Assembly: GCF_033971905.1 (NCBI RefSeq)
Contig: NZ_JALBUT010000001.1
Coordinates: 62,001-126,000 of the forward strand
Origin: Intestinicryptomonas porci
GTDB taxonomy: Bacteria; Verrucomicrobiota; Verrucomicrobiia; Opitutales; Intestinicryptomonadaceae
Direction: 5' to 3'
DNA: 64,000 nt
Both the position numbers and the translations under genes were made by a program. Position 1 is the stretch's first letter. Each line of letters begins with the position of its first letter. The notes below the pieces were generated by a model, which was given only the letters and a program-made list of their open reading frames with translations, was not told the DNA's origin and made no database searches. This document shows, piece after piece, positions 44,435 to 52,162 of the stretch.

Positions 44435-45585
44435 ATCCCGAAAATGTTAAACAGTACCGCGAATATTGCGTCTGCGACAACGATTAATGTTATGCTTGTC
44501 ACCACGCTTGAAGTAGTGGCAAGCCCGACGTCTTCCGCGCTGTCGCCGCAAGTCATGCCTTTCATACAGCCCACCATTGCGACTATTATGCCGAAAACCA
44601 CGCTCTTGCCTATTCCCGCGAGGCATTGGGTCAGGTCTAAAAAGTTTGCGGTGTGCGCAAGATAGCTTTCATAGTTTATGTCGAACATGCCCCATGCTAT
44701 CGCAAATCCGCCGATTATGCCCGTTAAGTCGGCAAAAATCGTTAGAAGCGGAAACATTAATACAAGGGCAATCATTCGCGGCAATACCAAAAACTCCATC
44801 GGGGAAATTCCGAATGTCCTGTAAGCTGAAATTTCTTCGTTTACCTTCATTGAGCCGAGCTCGGCGGCAAACGCGGCTCCCGTTCTGCCCGCCATCACTA
44901 TTGCGACCATAATCGCGCCCATTTCGCGCACCATCGCCAACCCGACAAGATCCGCAATATAAATCGTGGAACCGAATTTTGAAAGCTGGATTGCCCCGAC
45001 AAACGCAAGAATAAGACCTACCAAAAAACTTATGAGCGACACAATCAAAAGCGCGTTTGGACCCGAACGTTGCACCGCTTTCATGAGGTCGGACGCCATA
45101 AATCTGCTGCGAAGCCTGAAAATGTTGCAAAAAGCCATTGTAAATTCGCCCAAAAAAGCAAGCTGTTGCTTTACTTTTTGCAAAGTAGAAATCGTGTGGG
45201 TTCCGACTTCGTGGAAGATGTTTTTATTGTGGTAGTTTTTGCTTTCGTTTGTCTTGATGTTTACCGCGGTTGCGAGATTTAAAAGCGAAACCGCGCTTTC
45301 GGGCAAAGATGCGAGGCTTAAAGCTGTTTTTCTCTCGATTGAAGCATCGTAAATTTTAAGCAAAAAACAGATTAAGGCGGAGTCGAACTTGCCGAGGGCG
45401 GAAGCGTCGAATTTGATTTCCCTTGCATCAGGCGGAAGCTTACCGATAATTGTGTCCGAGTCGGGGCGTTTGTCCGAAACGAGCCAGTCCCCGCTTATTT
45501 TTATGACGGCAATGCCGTCCGCAATTTCAATTTGAGCATTTGCGGTGCTTAAATTTTCTTTTGAATTTGCGGGGAGGTTTCCCAT
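44431..45585 (-). CDS. mlaE: MlaE-like permease with an N-terminal STAS domain
   Basis: Permease of the MCE lipid transporter, 384 aa. Residues 1-110 form a STAS-like domain (ISGDWLVSDKRPDSDTIIGK and KFDASALGKFDSALICFL), comparable to MlaB fused to MlaE. The permease part has SRSRFMASDLMKAVQRSG-like entry, SFLVGLILAFVGAIQLSKFG, VREMGAIMVAIVMAGRTGAA, ELGSMKVNEEISAYRTFGIS and FADLTGIIGGFAIAWGMF. The fusion explains why no separate mlaB gene is present. First gene of the operon. Confidence 0.93.
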   Translation of the reverse strand: MGNLPANSKENLSTANAQIEIADGIAVIKISGDWLVSDKRPDSDTIIGKLPPDAREIKFDASALGKFDSALICFLLKIYDASIERKTALSLASLPESAVSLLNLATAVNIKTNESKNYHNKNIFHEVGTHTISTLQKVKQQLAFLGEFTMAFCNIFRLRSRFMASDLMKAVQRSGPNALLIVSLISFLVGLILAFVGAIQLSKFGSTIYIADLVGLAMVREMGAIMVAIVMAGRTGAAFAAELGSMKVNEEISAYRTFGISPMEFLVLPRMIALVLMFPLLTIFADLTGIIGGFAIAWGMFDINYESYLAHTANFLDLTQCLAGIGKSVVFGIIVAMVGCMKGMTCGDSAEDVGLATTSSVVTSITLIVVADAIFAVLFNIFGI

Positions 45586-45637
45586 GTGAAAATTGCGGAC
45601 GAAGTATTAAATAGTTTTCGGAAAAAAGAAAACTTTT

Positions 45638-46366
45638 TTAATAGTCGTCGCTGTCGAAACTTTCGTCGTCTTCATCGCCGAAGTCGCTGTAAGAGTCGTC
45701 ATCGTCTTCGTCCCAGTGCATGGTTTCGTCTTCTTCGATGTTTTCGTCTTCGCTGGGCAAGTCGTCTATATCGTCGTAAGAATCTTCTTCGTCTTCTTTT
45801 TCCTTGTCGAAATCTTCCTCTTCGTCGTCGAGCGAATAGCCTTCGGGAACGTACTCCAAGATGTCCATGATTTCGGGGAAGACGTGGATTGCTTTTCCTT
45901 CCATGTAGTCGTTGTGGTACTTTTCGCGGATTTCGTCTTCGAGGTCTTCGATTGTGAGTTTTTCTTCAAATTTGAAAGTGCTGTTTAGCATCTTTATTTG
46001 AAGGGAAGTGATATGATCCAAAAATTCCGCGTAAGGGGAAGATTCGTCATCGAGATTGTTCGGCAGTAAAAAGTATTGTTCGTCGTCGTACACAGAACCT
46101 GTCACGCGGACTATGCGCACGGTGTTTTTGTCGGTTTTCTTGTCGATTGCGAAGGTAAAAAACGCGTTTTCCACAATGCTTTCTTGCAGCCCGTATTCTT
46201 TGAGCGCGGAAAGCGATTCGAGGATATGGGTGGCTTGGCGCGGGTCTATGACGCTTAACCCGTCTATGTCCCAGTTTATTTTATCGCTCGTTTCCGAGAC
46301 CCACCAGTTTAGGTCGTTGCCGAGCCTTACTTTGCACCATTTCAATTTTCCTGAATTTTTCGCCAT
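45638..46366 (-). CDS. Hypothetical protein with an acidic C-terminal tail
   Basis: A 242-residue protein of unknown function, from ATG 46366 (MAKNSGKLKWCKVRLGNDLN). An upstream in-frame start at 46435 adds an unlikely hydrophobic lead. The N-terminal ~180 residues look globular (WWVSETSDKINWDIDGLSVI, ESIVENAFFTFAIDKKTDKN). The last ~65 are almost only Asp, Glu and Ser with little else (DDEEEDFDKEKEDEEDSYDD onward), probably disordered and strongly anionic. It might bind cations or basic proteins. It sits 52 bp upstream of the mlaE start on the same strand. Confidence 0.7.
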   Translation of the reverse strand: MAKNSGKLKWCKVRLGNDLNWWVSETSDKINWDIDGLSVIDPRQATHILESLSALKEYGLQESIVENAFFTFAIDKKTDKNTVRIVRVTGSVYDDEQYFLLPNNLDDESSPYAEFLDHITSLQIKMLNSTFKFEEKLTIEDLEDEIREKYHNDYMEGKAIHVFPEIMDILEYVPEGYSLDDEEEDFDKEKEDEEDSYDDIDDLPSEDENIEEDETMHWDEDDDDSYSDFGDEDDESFDSDDY

Positions 46367-46795
46367 AAATATTCTTATTTTTAAATGCCAAATTCTTTTA
46401 ATGTATCCGCTTAAAAAAGCAACTTTCTTTTTCACTAAAATCTCGAAGAACGAAGAATGAGAATAAAGAACGAAAAATTGAGAAAACTTTGCTTTCCTAT
46501 TCCATCTTTGGTGTTGAAATTAGTTTCCTTTGCTGTGTAAATGTTACAAAACAGGGCTTTAGAAAACGTTTTTTGAAAAATTTTTTTAATAAAAATTCTC
46601 CTAACAAATGTTGCAGAACGCTTACGTTGCCACCAAAACGAAAAGCGACACCTGTGGGAGTATTGGGAACGAAGCTCCCCCAATTCTTCATTCCTAAAAT
46701 AGCGAGGCAATAAAAAAGCATCCGTTTTAAGGATGCTTTTGCCGAAAAATAAAACTTTATAAAACTGCTTTTTTATTGCCGTTCCTGCACATTTT
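46367..46795. other. Intergenic region with short repeats
   Basis: About 430 bases without a recognised gene. A near-direct repeat GAACGAAGAATGAG / GAACGAAAAATTGAG lies at about 46448-46483. A GGGAG/CTCCC hairpin lies at about 46659-46679. Short ORFs on both strands have no signals. The terminator at 46714-46740 belongs to the PEP-CTERM gene to the right. Confidence 0.4.
46714..46740 (-). terminator. Rho-independent terminator
   Basis: AAAAGCATCC (46714-46723) pairs with GGATGCTTTT (46731-46740). On the minus strand a T tract follows; it ends the gene at 46796. Confidence 0.88.
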
Positions 46796-49546
46796 TTACT
46801 GCTTTTTTCTGCGATATGCAGCAAATGCAAGGGCAATCGCGCCGAATATGGCGGCAAACGTCGAAGGTTCGGGAATTACAGCGGAATTATATTCCAACAC
46901 GAGGTTGTTGCCTTCCATAAATGTTCTCCAAGTATCGTTTTCATTTGCCAAAGATACTTTGATGTACTCATTTTCGCTGTCTGTTTCGTAATTTGAACCG
47001 TCCCAATTATTTTCGGCGGATATCAAAATAAACTGCATAGGATCTGTCGTTTGGGCGACATACTTTGAGAAATCCACGTCAATGAAACCGCTTAATTCGT
47101 TTACGCTTGTGGTTTTCAAAGTGGATATGCCAACGCTGTCAGAAACGAAAGAGAGTGTTGCCGCTTGTGTATTCAAGCCACTTGTTCTCATTGCAAAATT
47201 AACTGCACTAATGTTGTGTGTTGAACCTTCAATTTGGAGCAATACACTTCCTGAATCAAGGTCTGTTCTGCCTACTGACAAGTTGTTCAAATAAACTTCG
47301 TTGTTTTCGCCAGAGATTATGAATTTTGCCGCACCCGCAACGGCAGTATCGGAAGAAGACAAATTAAAGTTTATTCTTTCGCCATCTGAATTTTTTGAAA
47401 GGATTGTGTTACCGGCAAGTTCCATTGTGTTGACGATGGTTGATTTTTGATCGCTGGAAGCTTTGATGTAAATATTTCCGCCATTGACAAGAACTTTGTT
47501 TTTATTGGCGGAAGATGTTCCTTTTACATAGAATGTATTTGAACCGCCAACAGCATCTTTCATGCCGATGTCAATATTATTTCCTGTTTGGAAAGTATGG
47601 CCTTCGCCTTGAATGTTTACTTCAAACGAGCCGCCATATTGTTTTGCACCTCCTGCGGAGTTCATGTAAAAAGCACCGTTCGAGCCGAAAGAAACAGTGT
47701 TGTTCTTGCCGCTTACCAAAATTTTGCGGGCTCCACCGTAAGTTGTTGTATTATAGCCCGAATACAAACCTTTATTTGATGAAATGAATGCAGAATTTTC
47801 GCCTATAACTTCAATGATAGAAGTTCCGCCATAGATTGTTCCACCATTGTAGCCAATATGCCCTAAATATAATTCTCCGTTGAATGTAAATTTGGTATCG
47901 TCAATAACGAGCTTTGCAACGTTTGAGTGTGTAGTTCCACTTTCACTTAAATCAATTTTTGATCCAGCAAGAGCTACGTTACCACCATAGGTTATTATAG
48001 AATCTTTTATTGTAGCAATAGATGTACCCGAAATTGCATCTTGGTTTGGGTTTTCGGTACGAGAATTTGAGCCAAACCCGATAAGGAGACTGCCGTTAGT
48101 TCTATTCCAATTTGCATTTTCAAAGTTGAATTCGCTTCTACCAGTTGAGCCTGCTACTGTTGAGTTTTGCAAAACGATATGAGATTTCTGGTTGTATGTT
48201 GCACCGTTTAAAACATTGAAAGACGCTGTACCCGAAAGCGATGCATCAACCTTGCCACCTACAACAACAAACGCACCAATATCCGCAAGTGCGCCGTCGC
48301 GGACAGTGAAAGAAGAAACAGCATTGGTGTTTGCACCTGTCGAAAGACATGGAAATACATCATAGCTTGTTTTGAAAGTATTGCCTGTGCCTGCCCAGTC
48401 AACAACCGACTGGAAATTATTGTCTTCAACGCTTGAAACTTTCAAATAGATTGAATTTGTCTTGAAGAGGGAGTTTGTCGAAGTTGTTTGAATACCTTCT
48501 ACTGTTTGAGCGTTTGTTATTTTCCAAATGCCCGTCGTGTTTTTGTTTTTGCCGTTATCGCCCCATGAAGAGTCGGCAGAACTTTGAGCTGTGTTGTTAT
48601 CGCCCGAAAAGAGCCACAATACATTACTGCCGCCGTTTGTATTGTTGGATGAGTCAAAGGCATTTGAAATTGTAACATTGGTGTTTCCAGCTTGGTGCAA
48701 AGTCGTGGAAGTATCTCCGCCATTGGTGTTCCACCAAAGCTTATAAGTTGTCATCGTGGAAAGCGATTTTGCGGAAGAGCCTTTCATATAAAGCAAGTTT
48801 TCACCCGAAGCGTTGCCGCCTTCGGCAGCCATATTTATATGCCCCGTGCTTGTAATAGAAGAATCGAGAATATTTACAATGCCGCAGAAGTTTGCGCCGT
48901 TGCCGCCAAACTTCCAGTCGGAATTTTCCAAAGTAAGCACTTTGGAATGACCTGCCGTTTGACCTGATCCCATCTGGAAGCCTGTTGTTGAATTGATTGT
49001 GGAATCTTTAACAAGGATATTGGCGTCTTTTATTCCGTTATGATATCCCGTTGCATTCCAAGTCGAGCCGTTTTGGATAACTACGTTGTTTGCCTTGTTG
49101 TAAAATTTTCCGGTGAAGGTTGCGTTATTTACTTCAAACGATGCATTGTCATTAACATAAACAGACATTCCGTTTGCAATTGTCAAACTTGCCTTGTCCG
49201 AAACAACAAATTTTGAATTGTTGTAAATTTCGATATTCCCGTAGGGGGCTTCGGTTATGGTTGTTTTGAGAGAATTGCCTTCGCCTGTAAGCAAAAGGTA
49301 TGAGTTATTGTAAACATTAAGCTTTCCCGCCACAGCTTCGCCTTGTATCAAAAGGGGATTTTCAGAGTCGGCAATATTGATGAGGGCAGTGATGCCTTCT
49401 TGCGGCGTTCCGTTTGACCAAAGAGCGTCAGCCCATGTCAAACCATCTTGCGAGGCGTCAAGCACAAGTTCTGTGTCGGCGGCGTATGCACCGCTCAAAA
49501 ATAGAGCTGAAGCCGCTATCGAGTAAAGGTATCTCTTTGTTTTCAT
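46796..49546 (-). CDS. Large PEP-CTERM autotransporter-like surface protein
   Basis: A 916-residue exported protein. The signal peptide is YLYSIAASALFLSGAYA; the mature body is Asn/Ser/Gly/Thr-rich with strand-and-turn repeats such as NVTISNAFDSSNN, LTLENSDWKFGG and IYLKVSSVEDNN, typical of right-handed beta-helix proteins. It ends in VIPEPSTFAAIFGAIALAFA followed by AYRRKK, the PEP motif, membrane helix and basic tail that exosortase recognises. No exosortase gene is in the window. Probably a secreted, surface-anchored or matrix protein; its ligand is unknown. Confidence 0.85.
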   Translation of the reverse strand: MKTKRYLYSIAASALFLSGAYAADTELVLDASQDGLTWADALWSNGTPQEGITALINIADSENPLLIQGEAVAGKLNVYNNSYLLLTGEGNSLKTTITEAPYGNIEIYNNSKFVVSDKASLTIANGMSVYVNDNASFEVNNATFTGKFYNKANNVVIQNGSTWNATGYHNGIKDANILVKDSTINSTTGFQMGSGQTAGHSKVLTLENSDWKFGGNGANFCGIVNILDSSITSTGHINMAAEGGNASGENLLYMKGSSAKSLSTMTTYKLWWNTNGGDTSTTLHQAGNTNVTISNAFDSSNNTNGGSNVLWLFSGDNNTAQSSADSSWGDNGKNKNTTGIWKITNAQTVEGIQTTSTNSLFKTNSIYLKVSSVEDNNFQSVVDWAGTGNTFKTSYDVFPCLSTGANTNAVSSFTVRDGALADIGAFVVVGGKVDASLSGTASFNVLNGATYNQKSHIVLQNSTVAGSTGRSEFNFENANWNRTNGSLLIGFGSNSRTENPNQDAISGTSIATIKDSIITYGGNVALAGSKIDLSESGTTHSNVAKLVIDDTKFTFNGELYLGHIGYNGGTIYGGTSIIEVIGENSAFISSNKGLYSGYNTTTYGGARKILVSGKNNTVSFGSNGAFYMNSAGGAKQYGGSFEVNIQGEGHTFQTGNNIDIGMKDAVGGSNTFYVKGTSSANKNKVLVNGGNIYIKASSDQKSTIVNTMELAGNTILSKNSDGERINFNLSSSDTAVAGAAKFIISGENNEVYLNNLSVGRTDLDSGSVLLQIEGSTHNISAVNFAMRTSGLNTQAATLSFVSDSVGISTLKTTSVNELSGFIDVDFSKYVAQTTDPMQFILISAENNWDGSNYETDSENEYIKVSLANENDTWRTFMEGNNLVLEYNSAVIPEPSTFAAIFGAIALAFAAYRRKKQ

Positions 49547-49582
49547 AAAATAATATATTTAAAATTTAAAATAGATAATTTA

Positions 49583-49610
49583 GAAATATCCCTAAAAAAA
49601 ATAAAGTCAA
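49583..49610 (-). promoter_or_regulatory. Candidate promoter of the large PEP-CTERM gene
   Basis: TTGACT (49605-49610, minus) with TATTTC at 16-bp spacing (49583-49588). It lies 37 bases before the ATG; the -10 is weak. Confidence 0.35.
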
Positions 49611-49709
49611 GCTTTTAATATAAATATCTTATATTTTGAAATACTGTTTCAATGCGCAATAAAAAGTCTTTTTAAAGCATTTACTTTCATTGCATTTTGG
49701 TTGCACAAA

Positions 49710-49738
49710 AAAAGGCGGAATAAAACATTCCGCCTTTT
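49710..49738 (-). terminator. Rho-independent terminator
   Basis: AAAAGGCGGAAT (49710-49721) pairs with ATTCCGCCTTTT (49727-49738) around an AAAAC loop. On the minus strand it ends the pseudopilin-like gene. Confidence 0.9.
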
Positions 49739-49762
49739 GGTAAAGATATTTAAACTTTAAAA

Positions 49763-50452
49763 CTATTCCGTCTGGGATTTAAGAATGTTTGCCGCGCCGC
49801 CGCGAATTGCCTGTCCGATGTTGAATGTCGGGCGCGTTTCATTATAAACTTTGAGTTCGCCGCGCGGAGCGTCTTCGTTTTGCAAGGCATCGTACCATTT
49901 TACGGACATGTCAACAAATGCGATGTGTCCGCCCTGGTCGCCGAATACGCCTTCGTTCTTGTCCCAAGTGCCTGTGGCTTTCAAACCGCGAGACCAAATC
50001 AAAGGAGTGTTTGAATTTGCGCTCGGCTGTGTCTTGTTTGCAACTTCCCAAGAGAGGGGGAATGCCTTAAATTCTTCGCTGATTTTCCAGTTTGTGCCGA
50101 ATTTGTCGCCGATATTTGCGGGCATGGGAGCACCTGAGCCGAGTTTGTCGGCAACAATCGGGTCAAATTCCATAATCCAGAAAGAGGGGATATTTAAATC
50201 AGCATGGGAGGCAAGACGGAAAGCCCAATCGTGCACCGTGTCTGCCGTGAGCGTGCGGGAACGTTCGCCCTTTGCATAGCTTTGCCAGGCAGTGGCAATA
50301 CCTTTTGCGTTATTTAATGATTTCAGCTTGTCGGACGATCTCATTGCTCCTGTGAGAGCCGGCATAACCAAACCTGCCAATACCGCGATGATTGATATAA
50401 CGATTAGCAATTCAACCAATGTGAACGCCTTGTGAGTTTGTCTGTTTTTCAT
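49763..50452 (-). CDS. Type II secretion/pseudopilin-like protein
   Basis: A 229-residue protein with a prepilin leader and methylation motif: short basic leader, then AFTLVELLIVISIIAVLAGL, the classic site cleaved by a prepilin peptidase. The C-terminal part (HIAFVDMSVKWYDALQNEDA) resembles the H-X9-DG type domains common in Verrucomicrobiota and Planctomycetota, where very many such proteins occur. Function is unknown; it is likely a minor pseudopilin or a secreted surface protein. No pilus assembly genes adjoin it. Confidence 0.85.
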   Translation of the reverse strand: MKNRQTHKAFTLVELLIVISIIAVLAGLVMPALTGAMRSSDKLKSLNNAKGIATAWQSYAKGERSRTLTADTVHDWAFRLASHADLNIPSFWIMEFDPIVADKLGSGAPMPANIGDKFGTNWKISEEFKAFPLSWEVANKTQPSANSNTPLIWSRGLKATGTWDKNEGVFGDQGGHIAFVDMSVKWYDALQNEDAPRGELKVYNETRPTFNIGQAIRGGAANILKSQTE

Positions 50453-50651
50453 AATAACCTTTTTAATAAGTAAATAAGATTGTTTTGTTTGTTAAATTTT
50501 AAGGGATAGGGCTTAAAAAGGGCAATCAAAGATTTTCGAACCTTGCAATCATGCCTTTTTAAGCTGTTTAAATAGTCTCCAAAAAAAGCAAAATTTGCAA
50601 GATTTTTTTTTATAAATTTTTATTTCCCTTAAATCCTGCGTTTGCGAAAAC

Positions 50652-50685
50652 AAAAAAGCCGCCGAATATTACAAGTCGGCGGCTT
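50652..50685 (-). terminator. Rho-independent terminator after glyA
   Basis: AAGCCGCCGA (50656-50665) pairs with TCGGCGGCTT (50676-50685), followed on the minus strand by a T run. Confidence 0.9.
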
Positions 50686-50707
50686 AAAGTTGTGTATTTT
50701 TGAGTTC

Positions 50708-51967
50708 TCAGTAAGGCAGTGGGAATTTCGCGCAAAGTTCGAGGGCGATGTTCTTTGCCTTTTCGATTGCCGCTTCGTCTTCTGGGTTCGACAAAACAAG
50801 GTCGATTGCTTCCGCAATTTTAACCATCTCGTCTTCGCCCATACCGCGCGATGTGACCGCGGCTGTTCCGAGACGTATGCCGCTTGCCTGGAAGGGGGAG
50901 CGGGTTTCACCAGGGATGGTGTTTTTGTTTGTGGTGATGTTTGCCTTGTCCAAAGCCGCTTGCGCCGCCTTGCCCGTAAGGTCGGGATTGTTTTTGCGCA
51001 AGTCAATCAAAAGCAGGTGGTTGTCTGTTCCGCCCGAAACAATGCCGTGCCCGCGCTTTGCGAGTTCGTCGGCAAGCTTTGCAGTATTTTTGATTATCTG
51101 CTTTGCGTATTCCTTGAAAGAATCTTTCAACGCTTCGCCAAAGCAGACAGCTTTTGCCGCAATGACGTGCATGAGGGGACCGCCCTGGTTGCCCGGGAAA
51201 ACCGAAGAATTTATGGCTTTCGCGTATTGTTCGCGGCACATAATCATGCCGCCACGGGGGCCGCGCAGGGTTTTGTGCGTCGTGGTTGTAACGAAGTCGC
51301 AGTACGGCACGGGATTAGGGTGTACGCCAGCGGCAACCAACGCCGCTATGTGGGCGATGTCTGCCATCAGCATTGCGCCGCATTTTTTCGCGATTTCGCC
51401 CACTTTGTCGAAATAAATCGTGCGCGGATACGCGCTTGCGCCGACAACAATGAGTTTCGGCTTTTCAGCCATTGCCACTTCTTCAAGCTTTTCGTAGTCG
51501 ATGCGGCCCGTTTTTTCGTCAACGCCGTAGCTTACGATGTTGTAGAGCATACCCGAAAGGTTCATCGGATGCCCGTGGCTCAAGTGTCCGCCGTGTTCGA
51601 GCGACATTGCGAGAATTTTGTCGCCGGGCTTCAATACTGCCGTATAAACCGCAATGTTTGCCTGAGAGCCCGAGTGTGGCTGTACGTTGACATGTTCTGC
51701 CCCGAAGAGCTTTTTAGCCCTGTCGATTGCAAGCTGTTCTATTACGTCCACAAATTCGCAGCCGCCGTAATAGCGTTTTGCGGGATAGCCTTCCGCGTAT
51801 TTGTTTGTAAGGGTTGATCCCATTGCTTCCATAACGGCGGGAAGAGTGAAGTTTTCCGACGCTATGAGTTCGAGGTGAGTTTGCTGACGGTTGGTTTCTT
51901 TTGCGATTGCATCAAAAACTTCGGCGTCGAGAGTTTTTAACGGAGTTGCTGATATTGCCTTGTTCAT
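50708..51967 (-). CDS. glyA: Serine hydroxymethyltransferase
   Basis: PLP enzyme interconverting serine and glycine with tetrahydrofolate, 419 aa. Landmarks are HLELIASENFTLPAVMEAMG, TNKYAEGYPAKRYYGGCEFV, NVQPHSGSQANIAVY, MSLEHGGHLSHG, ADIAHIAALVAAGVHPNP and the PLP lysine in VTTTTHKTLRGPRGGMI. ATG 51967 (MNKAISATPLKTLD) is chosen over an in-frame ORF start at 52018 because the upstream residues are not conserved in type. A consensus promoter precedes it. Confidence 0.96.
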   Translation of the reverse strand: MNKAISATPLKTLDAEVFDAIAKETNRQQTHLELIASENFTLPAVMEAMGSTLTNKYAEGYPAKRYYGGCEFVDVIEQLAIDRAKKLFGAEHVNVQPHSGSQANIAVYTAVLKPGDKILAMSLEHGGHLSHGHPMNLSGMLYNIVSYGVDEKTGRIDYEKLEEVAMAEKPKLIVVGASAYPRTIYFDKVGEIAKKCGAMLMADIAHIAALVAAGVHPNPVPYCDFVTTTTHKTLRGPRGGMIMCREQYAKAINSSVFPGNQGGPLMHVIAAKAVCFGEALKDSFKEYAKQIIKNTAKLADELAKRGHGIVSGGTDNHLLLIDLRKNNPDLTGKAAQAALDKANITTNKNTIPGETRSPFQASGIRLGTAAVTSRGMGEDEMVKIAEAIDLVLSNPEDEAAIEKAKNIALELCAKFPLPY

Positions 51968-51985
51968 ATTAAAATAATTACAATA

Positions 51986-52014
51986 TTTATGGTTTTTCCA
52001 AAAACTTATGTCAA
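51986..52014 (-). promoter_or_regulatory. Sigma-70-like promoter of glyA
   Basis: TTGACA (52009-52014, minus), 17-bp spacer, CATAAA (51986-51991), followed about 18 bases later by the ATG. The -35 is a perfect match. Confidence 0.6.
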
Positions 52015-52116
52015 GCACTTTGACGCGGGCTTTTTGCTTCCGTTTTTATCAAATGTTTTGGGGATTTAGGTTTTGATTGCTCGTTTTCCTTCCCGAAATT
52101 TTTTTCGCCGACGTCA

Positions 52117-52150
52117 AAAAAAAGGAAACCCTTTTTGAGTTTCCTTTTTT
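52117..52150 (-). terminator. Rho-independent terminator
   Basis: AAAAGGAAAC (52120-52129) pairs with GTTTCCTTTT (52139-52148), with a T run on the minus strand. It ends the symporter gene. Confidence 0.85.
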
Positions 52151-52162
52151 TGCAATGCTCTC

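Noticed and set aside
46435..46857. Short ORFs in the gap before the PEP-CTERM gene
   Set aside because: They overlap a terminator and repeats, with no coding features.
50642..51817. 391-residue plus-strand ORF opposite glyA
   Set aside because: Mirror frame of glyA with cysteine- and phenylalanine-rich translation.
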